The notes under the pieces were generated by a model, which was not told the origin of the DNA, searched no databases, and saw only the letters and a list, made by a program, of their open reading frames with translations. From positions 1 to 64,000 of the forward strand of contig SVLJ01000001.1 in NCBI GenBank assembly GCA_015067995.1: a stretch of DNA of 64,000 nucleotides, given 5' to 3'. Positions 1-7,665 of the stretch are shown piece after piece. Within the stretch, counting starts at the first letter, position 1. Every line of letters starts with the position of its first letter. The DNA is from Oscillospiraceae bacterium (GTDB taxonomy: Bacteria > Bacillota > Clostridia > Oscillospirales > Oscillospiraceae). A program made the translations under genes and the position numbers.

Positions 1-24
1 TCGGGTAAAACCGATGGATAAATA

Positions 25-139
<115 letters not shown>

Positions 140-142
140 ACT

Positions 143-171
143 GCGACGGTCTTTTGACCGTCGCTTTTCTT
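143..171 (+). terminator. rho-independent terminator of the rRNA operon
   Basis: Stem GCGACGGTC / GACCGTCGC with a TTTT loop, followed by TTTTCTTTTC, placed three bases after the 5S gene. Confidence 0.9.
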
Positions 172-176
172 TTCAC

Positions 177-205
177 TTGACAAGCATCGGTCATCTATGT
201 ATAAT
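177..205 (+). promoter_or_regulatory. consensus sigma-A promoter of the PadR operon
   Basis: TTGACA (177-182), 17-nt spacer, TATAAT (200-205): a perfect consensus promoter driving the three-gene operon that starts at 248. The -10 box sits in the loop of the palindrome at 185-223. Confidence 0.88.
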
Positions 206-223
206 AAGCATAGATGACCGATG
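185..223. promoter_or_regulatory. 15-bp perfect palindrome over the -10 box, probable PadR operator
   Basis: CATCGGTCATCTATG (185-199) and its exact reverse complement (209-223) flank TATAATAAG. The dyad covers most of the promoter spacer, the -10 box and the start region. The operon encodes a PadR repressor, so autorepression is the natural reading; that link is inference. Confidence 0.75.
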
Positions 224-247
224 TATCTTTTGATAGGAGGTGTGCTG

Positions 248-1162
248 ATGAAAGAAGGTAACCAGACGTTTTCCACATGGTTTCAACATGTGCGGAAGCA
301 CATACGGTTCAAACCGGATCACGCTGCCATTGAACGGGAACTGTCGGCGCACTATGAGGATCACTGTCAGGATCTGCGCAGATTGGGCTATGAAGAGTTG
401 CTGGCACAGAAACGGGCGGTTCTTGCCATGGGTGACCCTGTACAGGTTGGAAAGGCGCTGGATGCAGCACATAAGCCGTGGCTGGGGTGGTTATGGGTGA
501 TTAGCAAAGTTTTGTGTATCGCTGCGGTTTTCGTAGCCGTTATGTATTCTCTGACAGCGGGACCGCTTTCCGGACCGATTACAGAGATATTCCAGAAGAA
601 TGATAGCAGAACATGGGATGGTGATTATACACGGGTTCGAGAGATCTTCTTTACTTATGAGGATGCGATTGCGGAACCGTGGTTTCATTCCGCGATACAA
701 ATCGCGACAGGAAAAGGCACACAATCAATAGAGCGTGCTGGTTATACGATAACGGTTCCCTATGCGGAGGTATGGGAAAGAACGATAGGGGATGGACGTA
801 CAGAGCGGTTCTATATCATGGTGCTGACGGCTAAGGATCGGTATTTCTGGGATGATCGACCAAAGTATCTAACTGATCACCTGACATTACAGGATGCCTG
901 CGGCCGCATCTTTGATAAAAATTACTACCACTATACTCTTGATGAAGAAGGGAAGGCGGTATGGCCGTCAGATGGCTATTTGCGCGCATATTCTGTAGAA
1001 AGGAATGCTTTTTCATCCACTTGGTTCATGGGAAGCAATGTGATTGTACAATCCGGTGACTTAGGAGAGAGCGCAGAACTGCAATATCCCTACGGGACAC
1101 CGTGGACGCTGCCAATTTGCTGGGAGGAGGTGCCGCATGTTTCATTGGAAGCTCTCGCGTAA
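248..1162 (+). CDS. membrane protein with N-terminal HAAS/permease-prefix-like domain
   Basis: The start is ATG 248, eight bases after AGGAGG, not the upstream ATG 221, which lies inside the operator. The 304-residue product has a cytoplasmic helical domain (about residues 15-75, motif IERELSAHYEDH...GDP) like the HAAS/permease-prefix domains often encoded beside PadR regulators. One membrane segment follows near residues 80-105, then a roughly 200-residue probably extracytoplasmic part with no family I recognise. The gene overlaps the next one by 26 nt. It is first in a PadR-controlled operon, so it may sense or respond to an envelope condition; the function is unknown. Confidence 0.75.
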   Translation: MKEGNQTFSTWFQHVRKHIRFKPDHAAIERELSAHYEDHCQDLRRLGYEELLAQKRAVLAMGDPVQVGKALDAAHKPWLGWLWVISKVLCIAAVFVAVMYSLTAGPLSGPITEIFQKNDSRTWDGDYTRVREIFFTYEDAIAEPWFHSAIQIATGKGTQSIERAGYTITVPYAEVWERTIGDGRTERFYIMVLTAKDRYFWDDRPKYLTDHLTLQDACGRIFDKNYYHYTLDEEGKAVWPSDGYLRAYSVERNAFSSTWFMGSNVIVQSGDLGESAELQYPYGTPWTLPICWEEVPHVSLEALA

Positions 1163-1832
1163 GCAGAAGCTGCTTCGCAATATCGTCGTAACGCTGGCGG
1201 CGCTCGGCTCCCTTTGGTGGATGCTCGGCTTCCCGGCATTGACGACAAAAAGCTTGCTGCGCCGGGCCGAACAGGCGTATCTGCTGGATGAGCACGGAGA
1301 GATCCTTTATACATGTAGTTGGCTGGATAACGGACGGACTTTGAGTCGGCACGGTGACCGCCTGATGTCCATGAACTGGGAACGCACTCTGCTGGGACGC
1401 CGGTTTCTTGGAGCGAAACTCTTTGATCCGGAGGTACGGCATATCCTGTTTTACCATGCCGAGATAGTTAAGGAGGCCGGGAAGACCTACTTGTATCCCC
1501 GGCCGGAACTGTGGGGACTGGTAGAGGATGCTGCATCCGCTGAACTGGAGTGGACGGTAATCGCCAAGGACGGCGCACAGATGACATGGACGATGCCCGG
1601 CGTGCGGAAGGATGACCATTGCCTGTCGTTCTCATTCCGGCGTAACTACGCGCCAGGAACAGACGGCGAAGAGTCCGCGATAGAGGAACGGCTTCTGTTA
1701 GGTGATTATTTGCGGGAAGATTATTCGGCTCTGATCCGTTTTTACGATGCAGAAGGTATGCTGACGGAGACGCATTGGTTTGACAATGTAGGCTATGGCT
1801 ATAATATCAGTGCAGGAGGAGAAGAAACATGA
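1137..1832 (+). CDS. single-pass membrane protein of unknown function
   Basis: ATG 1137 follows GGGAGGAGG and lies inside the end of the preceding gene. The 231-residue product has a basic N-terminus (KLSRKQKLLRN), one membrane helix at about residues 14-32, and a soluble, probably extracytoplasmic remainder. I recognise no family. Its last codons overlap padR as ATGA, so the three genes are translationally coupled. The partner at 248 has a similar one-helix layout; the two may act together under PadR control. Confidence 0.75.
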   Translation: MFHWKLSRKQKLLRNIVVTLAALGSLWWMLGFPALTTKSLLRRAEQAYLLDEHGEILYTCSWLDNGRTLSRHGDRLMSMNWERTLLGRRFLGAKLFDPEVRHILFYHAEIVKEAGKTYLYPRPELWGLVEDAASAELEWTVIAKDGAQMTWTMPGVRKDDHCLSFSFRRNYAPGTDGEESAIEERLLLGDYLREDYSALIRFYDAEGMLTETHWFDNVGYGYNISAGGEET

Positions 1833-2167
1833 AAGTCGACAAAAGTCTGATGACGGGCAGTACCACGCTGCTGATTCTGTCCCTATTAAAAAATGAGGAG
1901 ATGTACGGCTATCAGATGATCACGGAGCTGGCGCGCCGCAGTGACCGTACATTTGAACTGAAGGAGGGGACCCTTTATCCTATCCTTCACACCCTGGAGG
2001 CAGAGAAGCTGGTAACGGCACAAGAGAAGACGGCTGAGAATGGACGGATGCGTAAATACTACCGCATCACGAAAAAAGGACTGAAAGCACTGGATGAGAA
2101 GAAGGAAGAGTGGCGCTTCTTTACGGAGAAAGTAAATGCTGTGGTGTCCGGTATTTCTCCTGCATGA
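1829..2167 (+). CDS. PadR family transcriptional repressor
   Basis: This 112-residue protein is a typical short PadR regulator. It begins with a helix (MTGSTTLLILSLL), continues with the winged-helix signature MYGYQMITEL and GTLYPILHTLE, and ends with a dimerisation helix. PadR proteins bind short palindromes and are released by ligands or stress. It is the last gene of the operon and overlaps the gene before it by four bases; padR is more often promoter-proximal. The perfect dyad at 185-223 is its likely operator. Confidence 0.93.
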   Translation: MKVDKSLMTGSTTLLILSLLKNEEMYGYQMITELARRSDRTFELKEGTLYPILHTLEAEKLVTAQEKTAENGRMRKYYRITKKGLKALDEKKEEWRFFTEKVNAVVSGISPA

Positions 2168-2365
2168 ATTCTTTGTAAAAGTCCCAATTTGATTTTGTGT
2201 TCCCGATCAATGAAAACACACTTGACAAATAAGAATTTAATGAGACAACTATTGAAAAATGCGTTGTAATGCGACTGGCAACTTCAAGTTGCACAAACGC
2301 AAAAACAGGTTGGTCGTGTTTTGTGTTTTTTGTGTTAAAATAAAGGCACCAAAGGAGGTGTTCAT

Positions 2366-2908
2366 ATGAGTTTTTCAGAAAATCTAAAGCAAATCAGAAA
2401 AGAACACCATCTATCACAGGAAGAACTGGCAGAACTTCTGGATGTGAGCCGACAGGCTGTTTCCAAATGGGAGCAAGGCATGGGGTATCCGGAAGTGGAA
2501 AAACTATTGCTGCTTTCACATAAGTTGAACATTTCGCTGGATGCCCTTATGTCTACCGGGAATGTCAGTGACTCCGGATTAAACGATATCCATGTAACAG
2601 GTTCAATTGTGATAACTTCTCCCCATGAGAATGTTATTGTCACCTGCTATAAGGTATCGGCATCCGAGAAGATGAAAGGTGGTAAAAATTCACCCCAATA
2701 TGCTTTATTTGGTGTAAGCAATGGAGGTTCTTCTTTTTGGGGAGAGCCAACTACATTCTTAGCTTGGTATGCCAATCAAGAGTGTATATCAAAAGAAATT
2801 GAAGAAATCCACAAGGCTATTTCACAAGGCATTTCAACTTATACGCTGCAATATAGCGCAAAAACTAAGCGTCGATGGGCAAGTATAAAAGTGATTGAGG
2901 AGCAATGA
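2366..2908 (+). CDS. XRE/HTH_3 family transcriptional regulator with C-terminal effector-like region
   Basis: ATG 2366 follows AAAGGAGG with good spacing. Residues 5-60 form a Cro/C1-type helix-turn-helix (LSQEELAELLDVSRQAVSKWEQG). The remaining 120 residues are beta-rich and carry no enzyme motif that I can see. It has its own upstream gap and no coupled partner. A 15-bp dyad (GCAACTTCAAGTTGC, 2278-2292) upstream is a possible binding site. The target genes are unknown. Confidence 0.85.
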   Translation: MSFSENLKQIRKEHHLSQEELAELLDVSRQAVSKWEQGMGYPEVEKLLLLSHKLNISLDALMSTGNVSDSGLNDIHVTGSIVITSPHENVIVTCYKVSASEKMKGGKNSPQYALFGVSNGGSSFWGEPTTFLAWYANQECISKEIEEIHKAISQGISTYTLQYSAKTKRRWASIKVIEEQ

Positions 2909-3005
2909 TTAACTTATCATGAGATAGACAAACTCCAATTTATCTTACTGTTTTTGATTGTAGTTTATAGGAACACAAAAGGTAATTGGGAGTTGTAAAA
3001 CAAAA

Positions 3006-3030
3006 GAACCTCCGGAAAAACCGGAGGTTC
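3006..3030 (-). terminator. terminator of the decarboxylase operon, possibly bidirectional
   Basis: Perfect stem GAACCTCCGG / CCGGAGGTTC with an AAAAA loop. On the minus strand it is followed by TTTTGTTTT, and on the plus strand by TTTTC. It lies 15 bases beyond the oadA stop. Confidence 0.88.
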
Positions 3031-3044
3031 TTTTCATGTAAATA

Positions 3045-4520
3045 TCAGCCTTTCCACTCAACGTACACGGTGCGAACCTCGCCGGAAGCAGCGGGGGCTG
3101 CAGCGGGAGCAGCGGGCTTTGCAGGAGCGGGAGCGGCTGCAGGAGCCGGCTGGCGCTTCTCGGGATGATCCCGGTAATCCAGGAACTTGGGAGCCACCTG
3201 GGGGAACAGAGCCAGGCTCAGGACGTCCTCGTCGGACTTTGCGATGTCCTTGAACTCCTCACGGTACTTGGGCAGTTCGGGCTCCAGCAGGTCGGCGGGA
3301 CGGCAGGTGATCACATCCTCGGGCTTGATGCCGGCCTTGGCGCGAACTTCCTCGTTCACCTTGCCGGGCAGCTGGCCGTACTCGCCCTTCAGCATGGCCT
3401 TGGATTCCTTGGTGAAGGTCTTGTAGCGCTCGCCCAGAACGATGTTCATAACGGCCTGAGTACCAACGATCTGGCTGGAAGGAGTGACCAGAGGAGGATA
3501 GCCATAGTCCTCGCGGACTCTGGGAATCTCGGCCAGCACGTCGTAATAACGGTCTTCCTTGCCAGCCTGCTTCAGCTGGGAAATCAGGTTGGACAGCATG
3601 CCGCCGGGAACCTGATACAGCAGAGTGTTGGTGTCCACGTTCAGGACCTTGGGATCCAGATTGCCCTCGGCCTTCAGCTTCTCAGCGACCTTACGGAAGT
3701 GAACGGCAGCATTGCTCATCTTGCCCAGATCCAGACCGGTGTCACGGGCGCTGCCCTTCAGGGTGGCGACCAGAGCCTCGGTGGCGGGCTGAGCGGTACC
3801 GTTGGCCAGGGGAGACAGAGCGCAGTCCACGATGTCAACGCCTGCATAGGCAGCCATCAGATAGACCATGTCGCCGGTGCCGGTGGTGTTGTGGGTATGC
3901 AGGTGGATGGGGACTTTGACGGTCTCTTTCAGCTTCTTCACCAGGGAATAAGCATCCAGAGGCAGCAGCAGGTTGGCCATATCCTTGATGCAGATGGCGT
4001 CAGCGCCCATCTGCTCCAGCTCAACAGCCATCTTCACGAAGTACTCTTCGCTGTGGATGGGGGAGATGGTATAGGACAGAGTGGCTTCGACTTCGCCGCC
4101 ATACTTTTTGGTGGACTTGATGGCCTGCTCCAGATTGCGGATATCATTGAGAGCATCGAAGATGCGGATGATATCAATGCCGTTCTCAATGGACTTGGCG
4201 CAGAATGCGTCAACTACGTCATCGGCATAGTGCTTGTAACCCAGAATATTCTGGCCGCGGAACAGCATCTGCAGTTTGGTATTGGGCATAGCCTTGCGGA
4301 TGGCACGCAGGCGCTCCCAGGGATCTTCATTCAGGAAACGCATGCAGGAGTCAAAGGTAGCGCCGCCCCAGCACTCCACGGAATAATAACCGATGGAATC
4401 CAGAATCTCACAGGCGGGGATCATATCCTCCAGACGCATGCGGGTAGCAGCCTGGGACTGATGTGCGTCACGCAGAATGGTGTCGGTGATCAGCAGAGGT
4501 TTATTGCTTAAGAATTCCAT
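3045..4520 (-). CDS. oadA: oxaloacetate decarboxylase alpha-type carboxyltransferase (OadA/PycB-like)
   Basis: The 491-residue protein has the HMGL-like carboxyltransferase barrel (ITDTILRDAHQSQ at the N-terminus, metal-binding HLHTHNTTG near residue 208) and the conserved carboxylase domain (about 290-450). It transfers carboxyl groups between an oxo-acid and biotin. The C-terminal biotin domain found in many OadA proteins is absent: the protein ends in an Ala/Pro linker and VYVEWKG, while the biotin carrier is the separate upstream gene. With the OadG-like gene, a sodium-pumping oxaloacetate decarboxylase is likely, but no OadB carboxybiotin decarboxylase is in the window. A pyruvate carboxylase B subunit remains possible. 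Confidence 0.87.
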   Translation of the reverse strand: MEFLSNKPLLITDTILRDAHQSQAATRMRLEDMIPACEILDSIGYYSVECWGGATFDSCMRFLNEDPWERLRAIRKAMPNTKLQMLFRGQNILGYKHYADDVVDAFCAKSIENGIDIIRIFDALNDIRNLEQAIKSTKKYGGEVEATLSYTISPIHSEEYFVKMAVELEQMGADAICIKDMANLLLPLDAYSLVKKLKETVKVPIHLHTHNTTGTGDMVYLMAAYAGVDIVDCALSPLANGTAQPATEALVATLKGSARDTGLDLGKMSNAAVHFRKVAEKLKAEGNLDPKVLNVDTNTLLYQVPGGMLSNLISQLKQAGKEDRYYDVLAEIPRVREDYGYPPLVTPSSQIVGTQAVMNIVLGERYKTFTKESKAMLKGEYGQLPGKVNEEVRAKAGIKPEDVITCRPADLLEPELPKYREEFKDIAKSDEDVLSLALFPQVAPKFLDYRDHPEKRQPAPAAAPAPAKPAAPAAAPAASGEVRTVYVEWKG

Positions 4521-4624
4521 ATCAGGAACCCCCTTTCAGAGGATTGGCCGGACTATGATATATGTCGGCCGCGATGAGAGTACCATGACGCCTAAACAGG
4601 AGGCCTCATGGGAAAAGTCCATTC

Positions 4625-4993
4625 TTACTGGATGGTGCACAGAGTGGCGCCGGCCTCAACAGCGGCACCCTTGGTAACGTTGATACCGGTAACGACGCCG
4701 TCCTTGGGAGCAACGATATCGTTCTCCATCTTCATGGCTTCCAGAACCAGCAGAACCTGACCAGCGCTGACCTTATCGCCAACGTTGACCTTGATGTTCA
4801 GCACGGTGCCAGGCAGGGGAGAAGCAACAGGCTCGCCGGCGGCAGCTGCGGGAGCGGGGGCGGCAACAGGAGCGGGAGCGGCGACAGGGGCGGGGGCAGC
4901 AACGGGAGCGGCTGCGACGGGAGCAGCGCCGGTCATCTCTTCCAGTTCGATCTCATAGGCGATGCCGTTGACGATAACCTTGTACTTTTTCAT
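4625..4993 (-). CDS. biotin carboxyl carrier protein
   Basis: The start is ATG 4993, preceded by AAGGAG; the ORF track begins seven codons earlier. The 122-residue product has a short N-terminal region (MKKYKVIVNG), an Ala/Pro/Val linker of repeated PVAAPAP units, and a C-terminal biotinyl domain with the EAMKMEN motif whose central lysine is biotinylated. It carries the carboxyl group from the OadA-type subunit to the membrane decarboxylase or an acceptor. It lies between the gamma-like and alpha subunit genes in one minus-strand operon. Confidence 0.93.
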   Translation of the reverse strand: MKKYKVIVNGIAYEIELEEMTGAAPVAAAPVAAPAPVAAPAPVAAPAPAAAAGEPVASPLPGTVLNIKVNVGDKVSAGQVLLVLEAMKMENDIVAPKDGVVTGINVTKGAAVEAGATLCTIQ

Positions 4994-5029
4994 GTGCGTA
5001 ATCTCCTTACACAAAAATTAATTGGATGA

Positions 5030-5782
5030 TCAGATTTGCTTGATAGAATGGATGCGGATACTGTTGACATGAGTACCAAGCAGCTCTGCCAGTGCGGCAG
5101 AGATGGCGGCCATCATGTCAGGACGGACGGGCGCGGGAACGCCGACGCCGGACAGCTGTCTGATGGAATGAATACGGATGTTGCTCACATGCGTACCCAA
5201 GTTTTCGGCCAGTGCGGCGGAAACAGCAGCAACCATACTGGGCTGTACAGGTGCTGCCATCTGGACGCTCTGCCCGGACAACTGTCTGATGGAGTGGATG
5301 CGAATGTTGGTAACATGAGTGCCCAGAGCCTCAGCCAGTGCAGCGGAAACAGCAGCCACAGTCTCAGGCAGTACGGGGGTGGCGACAGGCACGCTGACAG
5401 CGGCCTCTGCACCGGATAACTGCCGGATGGAGTGGATGCGAATGCTGCTGACCTGAGTGCCCAGAGCTTCCGCCAACGCAGCGGAAATGGCAGCTACGGT
5501 CTCGGGGCGGACCGGTGCGGCAGGTGCAGCTGTGGGAATGGCGGCAGGTGCGGCCACGGGGGTGGCGGCGGGTGCAGCCGAAGGCACGGCGGCAGGTGCG
5601 TAAGCAACCGGTGCAGCGGGAACAGGAACTGCCTCAGGAGCGGGGGCGGAGGTAGGGACTGGGGTCACGGGCGCTGCAGGAGTCGATGATGTATCTGCAG
5701 TCGTTTGCCGTCGATTCTTCAGCAAGAGATAGCAGACCAAAACGGCCATCACAATGCCCACAACCAGAATGGGACTATCCAT
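5030..5782 (-). CDS. OadG/gamma-like membrane subunit with four tandem repeats
   Basis: The start ATG 5782 follows AGGAGG. One N-terminal membrane helix (residues 3-22, then KNRR) and a long Ala/Pro linker (about 31-90) are typical of sodium-pump decarboxylase gamma/delta subunits. Four near-identical units of about 33 residues follow at 91-124, 137-170, 179-212 and 219-250, each of the form AAxSAALAExLGTxVxxIRIHSIRQLSG. Gamma-type subunits of this class, as I recall them, carry one such segment, so this is a four-fold expansion. It is the first gene of the operon and probably anchors the soluble subunits to the membrane. Confidence 0.78.
   Translation of the reverse strand: MDSPILVVGIVMAVLVCYLLLKNRRQTTADTSSTPAAPVTPVPTSAPAPEAVPVPAAPVAYAPAAVPSAAPAATPVAAPAAIPTAAPAAPVRPETVAAISAALAEALGTQVSSIRIHSIRQLSGAEAAVSVPVATPVLPETVAAVSAALAEALGTHVTNIRIHSIRQLSGQSVQMAAPVQPSMVAAVSAALAENLGTHVSNIRIHSIRQLSGVGVPAPVRPDMMAAISAALAELLGTHVNSIRIHSIKQI
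5033..5512 (-). repeat. four tandem coding repeats inside the OadG-like gene
   Basis: Units at 5411-5512, 5273-5374, 5147-5248 and 5033-5128 (about 100 bp each) encode the four LGTxVxxIRIHSI segments. They are separated by short variable Ala/Pro/Val spacers of 6 to 12 codons. DNA similarity between units is high enough for slippage or unequal recombination. Confidence 0.85.
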
Positions 5783-5810
5783 GGCGACCCTCCTTTAGGT
5801 AGTTGTAAAT

Positions 5811-5839
5811 ATTGTATCAATTCCGTTGCGTAAACGCAA
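5811..5839 (-). promoter_or_regulatory. probable promoter of the decarboxylase operon
   Basis: On the minus strand TTGCGT (5834-5839), 17-nt spacer, TACAAT (5811-5816), about 30 bp upstream of the OadG-like start. The -35 lies within the palindrome at 5825-5840. Confidence 0.6.
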
Positions 5840-5840
5840 C
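5825..5840. promoter_or_regulatory. palindrome overlapping the decarboxylase operon -35 box
   Basis: GTTGCG TAAA CGCAAC, a perfect 6-bp dyad. A second dyad, TTGCATAAA (5869-5877) / TTTATGCAA (5889-5897), lies just upstream. Either may be an operator; the regulator is unknown. Confidence 0.45.
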
Positions 5841-5932
5841 AGGAAACCCAAAATTCATGCGGGGAATCTTGCATAAACAAACAGCTGATTTATGCAAAAA
5901 CTTTAGCGCAATAGAGCAAATAAACGTTTAGC

Positions 5933-5961
5933 TTGACATTTTATGAGTGGACGGATATTCT
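5933..5961 (+). promoter_or_regulatory. probable sfsA promoter
   Basis: TTGACA (5933-5938), 17-nt spacer, TATTCT (5956-5961), about 50 bp upstream of the sfsA start. Confidence 0.65.
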
Positions 5962-6014
5962 ATTAATGTCAACATAAGAAAAAACGAAAGAAAACATCTG
6001 GAGGATTAAGGGGA

Positions 6015-6698
6015 ATGCGATATAATCAGGTGCTTCCTGCAACTTTTCTTGCAAGACCCAATCGTTTTGTGGCAGAAGTGCTACTTCCTGATGGGAAACA
6101 AATTGTCTGTCACGTCAAAAACACAGGAAGATGCCGGGAACTGCTGATCCCCGGAGTGCGCGTTTGGCTGGAAAGATCTGAGAATCCTGCCAGAAAAACC
6201 GCATATGATCTCATTGCTGTGGAGAAGGGAACACGCTTAATCAACATGGATGCCCAGGCACCCAATCGCGTATTTCGTGAATGGGCGGAATCCTGTGGTG
6301 TGTTCGGACGAGACGTGTCTGTCAGACCAGAGTACCGATATGGAGAATCCAGACTGGATTTTTGCCTGACAACGGAGAATGGCCTGCATCTGATAGAGGT
6401 GAAAGGCGTTACATTGGAGGATCATGGTCATGCGAGATTTCCCGATGCACCCACAGAACGCGGCGTCCGCCATATCCGGGAATTGCAGCGGGCTGTGGAA
6501 AACGGTATTGACGCAACATTGTTCTTCGTGATACAAATGGAGAATATCCAGTCATTACGTCCCAACGATGAGACGCATCCGGCGTTTGGAGCAGCTATGA
6601 GGGAGGCTGCGGCAGCCGGTGTACGTATGATGGCTTGGGACTGCACGACAGCACCGGATATGCTGACGATTTGCCGTCAGGTGCCGGTGGTATTGTGA
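6015..6698 (+). CDS. sfsA: SfsA family DNA/RNA nuclease
   Basis: This 227-residue protein matches the SfsA family along its length. It has an N-terminal OB-like part (FVAEVLLPDGKQIVCHVKNTGRC) and a C-terminal PD-(D/E)XK-like nuclease core with RLDF and HLIEVKGVTLE. SfsA was named as a sugar-fermentation stimulator in Escherichia coli; nuclease activity is the family annotation now used. It starts at ATG 6015 after GGAGGATTAAGGGG and is followed 46 nt later by a radical SAM gene that may be co-transcribed. Confidence 0.93.
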   Translation: MRYNQVLPATFLARPNRFVAEVLLPDGKQIVCHVKNTGRCRELLIPGVRVWLERSENPARKTAYDLIAVEKGTRLINMDAQAPNRVFREWAESCGVFGRDVSVRPEYRYGESRLDFCLTTENGLHLIEVKGVTLEDHGHARFPDAPTERGVRHIRELQRAVENGIDATLFFVIQMENIQSLRPNDETHPAFGAAMREAAAAGVRMMAWDCTTAPDMLTICRQVPVVL

Positions 6699-6744
6699 CC
6701 TTAAAGAGAAATTGCGTGCTTTTCGGTGTGAAAGGAGAAACAGG

Positions 6745-7614
6745 ATGCATTATTCCGGCAGTGTTTATCGTCCGCCCAGCGAAGCGTACAGTCTGATCGT
6801 ACAGGTGACGCTGGGCTGCAGTCATAACAAATGCGCTTTCTGCAACATGTATAAGGATAAACAGTTTTCCATTGTAGACATTGAGCAGGTGATGGGAGAC
6901 CTTGCCTGGGCGCGGGAACGGTACAGCCGTATTGAGCGGATCTTTCTGGCAGATGGTGATGCTCTGATTTTGCCGATGGAGCACTTGCTGCGGATTTTGC
7001 ACTATATTCGCGAGAATATTCCGGAGTGTACCCGCGTTACGACCTATGCCAGCCCCAAAAGCATCCTGAGAAAGACTCCAGAGGAACTGCGCGCCCTGTA
7101 TGAGGCGGGATTGAGCATGGGGTATCTGGGTCTTGAGACCGGAAACGAGGCTTTGCTGCAGAAGATCAATAAAGGTGTCACAGTCACACAGCAGATTGAA
7201 GCGGCACAGAAATTGAAAGCCTCCGGTATGAAGCTGTCCGTTACAGCCATCAACGGTCTTGGCGGTACGGAGGATTGGGAATCTCATGCAGTGGATACAG
7301 CCAAGGCGCTCAGCGCTATGCGTGCAGACTATATTGCTTTGCTGACCTTGCGGATCTATACCGGCACGCCTATGGCGGAATGGGTCCGCGAAGGCAAGCT
7401 GACACAGCCGAATCCCATGGAGCTGATCCGTGAGACGCGTCTGCTTCTCAGTGAGATTGACAGCCCGGGAGCCGTGTTTCGATCCAACCACGCCAGCAAC
7501 TATCTGGTGTTGGCCGGTACGCTGAATCAGGATCGTCGTGCGCTCATTGAAAAGTGTGATGCCGCCCTGCAGGGAGATGTGGCACTGCGTAAATATGTAG
7601 AGCTTGGACGCTGA
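6745..7614 (+). CDS. radical SAM protein, substrate unknown
   Basis: I chose ATG 6745 (MHYSGSVYRPP) because AAAGGAG sits eight bases upstream; the ORF track's TTG 6712 has no such signal. The 289-residue product has an Elp3/NifB-type radical SAM fold with the cluster motif GCSHNKCAFCNMY (Cys-x4-Cys-x2-Cys), followed by GLETGNEALLQKINKG typical of the family. It would cleave S-adenosylmethionine with a 4Fe-4S cluster. Similar stand-alone proteins are common in Clostridia without an assigned reaction, and the neighbours do not reveal the substrate. Confidence 0.88.
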   Translation: MHYSGSVYRPPSEAYSLIVQVTLGCSHNKCAFCNMYKDKQFSIVDIEQVMGDLAWARERYSRIERIFLADGDALILPMEHLLRILHYIRENIPECTRVTTYASPKSILRKTPEELRALYEAGLSMGYLGLETGNEALLQKINKGVTVTQQIEAAQKLKASGMKLSVTAINGLGGTEDWESHAVDTAKALSAMRADYIALLTLRIYTGTPMAEWVREGKLTQPNPMELIRETRLLLSEIDSPGAVFRSNHASNYLVLAGTLNQDRRALIEKCDAALQGDVALRKYVELGR

Positions 7615-7624
7615 GCATTCAATT

Positions 7625-7663
7625 AAGAAGACATCCTGCCCAATCGTGACAGGATGTCTTCTT
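7625..7663. terminator. bidirectional terminator between the radical SAM gene and nrdG
   Basis: Perfect 14-bp stem AAGAAGACATCCTG / CAGGATGTCTTCTT with an 11-nt loop, between convergent genes. TTGTTTATT follows on the plus strand and TTAATTG on the minus strand. Confidence 0.85.
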
Positions 7664-7665
7664 GT

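Noticed and set aside
3165-4511. 448-codon plus-strand ORF opposite oadA
   Set aside because: Antisense shadow of a gene with clear family motifs.
5033-5512. CRISPR-like spaced repeats
   Set aside because: The regularly spaced repeats are in frame and encode protein repeats; they are about 100 bp long and not palindromic. No CRISPR array or cas gene is seen in the window.
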